Of a DNA stretch of 64,000 nucleotides, positions 62,960 through 64,000 are shown in pieces. A model generated the notes under the pieces. That model saw only the letters and a list, made by a program, of their open reading frames with translations. It did not search any database and was not told where the DNA came from. The DNA is from Acidobacteriaceae bacterium (lineage in GTDB: Bacteria; Acidobacteriota; Terriglobia; Bryobacterales; Bryobacteraceae): assembly GCA_019240475.1 (NCBI GenBank), contig JAFAYI010000016.1, forward strand, positions 62,001 through 126,000. Reading direction: 5' to 3'. Positions within the stretch are counted from its first letter, which is position 1. Each line of letters starts with the position of its first letter. Made by a program: the position numbers and the translations under genes.

Positions 62960-63756
62960 ATCGTCCTCAGGCCCTCGTGCGTCGCCCAGGTAATAATCGA
63001 GCAGCCCAGAACGCTTACCGCCAGCCACGCAATGCGGCGGCCTCTCCAGCCCGCCGAGACTCGAAGAAAGATCATGGCTAGATAGAACGCCCACGTGAAA
63101 AGGAAAAATGCGATCTTCCAATCGCCGATCCAAGATGTCCCGCTCTCGATAAAAGCCCAAACGACCCCGGTGACTGTGCCGATTGTAATAAACACAAACC
63201 CCAGGTTCATCGACTGCGTGATAATGCGATCCAGTGTCGCTAGCGGCGGCAGCCGGTTCGCCGAAGGCGTCACATTCTTTCGCTTCAATTGACGTTCTTG
63301 CAGCAGGTAGTACACTGACGCCACAGCCGACAAAACTAGCGCCGCGTATCCCAAGAGCACGGTGGACACGTGAGCGATCAGCCACACGCTTCGAATCGCC
63401 GGGCTGCTCCAGTGCGCCACCGGAAATTCTGTCGCTCCTATTAAGGTCATGAAAAACACGACCGGAAACAAACAGACTCCGAAGATAGCAACGCGATAAT
63501 ACGAATAGGCTGCCAGAAACAACACGGCTATCAGAAAGGCGCAGATCGAGCTGGTCTCGTAAAAGTTATTCAACAGCAGATGCCCGGTTTCGACTCGCAG
63601 CTCCACTAGCGACACCAGGTGGAAGATAGCGCCGGCGGCAAACGCAATCAGCACGGGAGTAAAGAGCCGCGTGCTCTTGCGAAAAAGATACATCAGCGCG
63701 TACAGCAATCCGCAGGAGTACAAGGCGGCGGCCGTCCGCAGCCAGAGAACACTCAT
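62947..63756 (-). CDS. CcsA/HemX-like cytochrome c assembly membrane protein
   Basis: 269 residues from the ATG at 63756 (a longer frame from 63822 adds no hydrophobic segment). It has about eight membrane helices in a ccsA/resC/HemX pattern, with conserved aromatic-rich loops (GATEFPVAHWSSPAIRSVWL, WIGDWKIAFFLFTWAFYL) and THEGLRTIWPG. Next to hemA this fits HemX, which modulates glutamyl-tRNA reductase, or a haem-handling cytochrome c assembly subunit; the two cannot be separated from sequence alone. A cytochrome c gene diverges from it 36 bases away. Confidence 0.8.
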   Translation of the reverse strand: MSVLWLRTAAALYSCGLLYALMYLFRKSTRLFTPVLIAFAAGAIFHLVSLVELRVETGHLLLNNFYETSSICAFLIAVLFLAAYSYYRVAIFGVCLFPVVFFMTLIGATEFPVAHWSSPAIRSVWLIAHVSTVLLGYAALVLSAVASVYYLLQERQLKRKNVTPSANRLPPLATLDRIITQSMNLGFVFITIGTVTGVVWAFIESGTSWIGDWKIAFFLFTWAFYLAMIFLRVSAGWRGRRIAWLAVSVLGCSIITWATHEGLRTIWPG

Positions 63757-63792
63757 AGCGGGGGCTCTTTTACAGTATAGAAGCGAGGCATA

Positions 63793-64000
63793 TGACGAAA
63801 CAACATTGCCAAGTAGCCGCATTTCTGGTGCTCGTCGCGTTGCCGATCACCGCTGGTCAGCAAGGTACCTCGGACGCGAGATCCGAACGGGGGCGCCAAT
63901 TCCTGGGCCTCGGCCCGGCCGCCGACCCCGTTGCCGCCGAGCGGGGTCGGCAGCTATTTACCGAGAACTGCGCATTCTGCCACGGTGCTAATGCCACCGG
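63793..64000 (+). CDS. Secreted c-type cytochrome (3' part outside window)
   Basis: ATG at 63793 with GAGG four bases upstream. The first 69 residues show a signal peptide (VAAFLVLVALPITAGQQG), a mature start with many Ala/Arg, and the haem-binding ENCAFCHG motif (CxxCH, about residues 62-66). The frame is open to base 64000, so the C-terminus is missing. It is divergent from the ccsA/HemX-like gene, which is consistent with a shared cytochrome-assembly locus. The type of cytochrome cannot be determined from this fragment. Confidence 0.85.

Noticed and set aside
62960..63385. N-terminal extension of hemA to a GTG
   Set aside because: The added 142 residues are a shadow of the ccsA/HemX-like gene; glutamyl-tRNA reductase similarity begins at MAGLKLVLAG.
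1..64000. tRNA genes, CRISPR arrays, insertion sequences, prophage genes
   Set aside because: No tRNA-like T-loop motif was noticed in the short gaps, there is no regularly spaced repeat, and no transposase, integrase or phage structural gene was seen.

Overview
The window looks like chromosomal DNA of an Acidobacteriota member, probably close to Bryobacterales/Solibacter. This is inferred from gene content: an Oar-type TonB-dependent receptor, a VWFA-related protein of the acidobacterial kind, a sedolisin (S53) fused to tectonin repeats, a secreted PQQ-like propeller protein with a ricin-type tail, Gly-zipper secreted proteins, and an lpx cluster using LpxI. The DNA is moderately GC-rich and tightly packed, with many ATGA/TTGA start-stop overlaps and convergent genes whose ends overlap. 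I see no tRNA, rRNA, CRISPR array, insertion sequence or prophage.

Layout. 1-9.5 kb: a Gly-zipper secreted protein (cut by the left edge), then a minus-strand run receptor > DUF3500 > HupE > MutY, with a diverging carboxylesterase. The receptor carries one frameshift and the DUF3500 gene a compensating pair. 9.5-18.6 kb: housekeeping genes (uvrA, selA, pyrC, pyrR, homoserine dehydrogenase, an OYE-family flavin oxidoreductase). 18.6-24.5 kb: a second Gly-zipper protein with a Tyr/Gly-rich tail, then an envelope operon fabZ-lpxA-lpxI-Gfo/Idh-TonB-like plus a 51-residue membrane protein. 24.5-35.4 kb: M20 peptidase, GH130-like enzyme with a Tat-exported all-alpha protein, MFS exporter, PAP2 phosphatase, M14 peptidase, and a multicopper oxidase with an outer-membrane-type partner.

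35.5-36.9 kb is a gene graveyard. A heparan-glucosaminide-acetyltransferase-like (DUF1624-type) membrane protein and a carbon-nitrogen hydrolase are both recognisable but wrecked by internal deletions, frameshifts and stops. 37.0-38.7 kb: an RsbW-like kinase, a STAS antagonist and a NarL-type response regulator, with a good sigma-70 promoter. 38.7-49 kb: five secreted proteins on one strand (PQQ-like propeller/ricin, HAF-repeat protein, CGTase-like GH13 amylase, FKBP, and the S53 peptidase with 14 tectonin repeats), which looks like an extracellular polymer-degradation locus.

49-55.4 kb: an imuA'-imuB mutasome pair without dnaE2, a GlgX-type debranching enzyme, a divergent STAS protein and the VWFA protein. 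55.4-64 kb: a three-domain acyl-activating enzyme/ACP/PlsC fusion, then a minus-strand haem operon (ccsA/hemX-like, hemA, hemC, hemD) continuing into an S10 carboxypeptidase and an uncharacterised membrane protein. A c-type cytochrome gene is cut by the right edge. Haem synthesis, cytochrome assembly and the cytochrome sit together.
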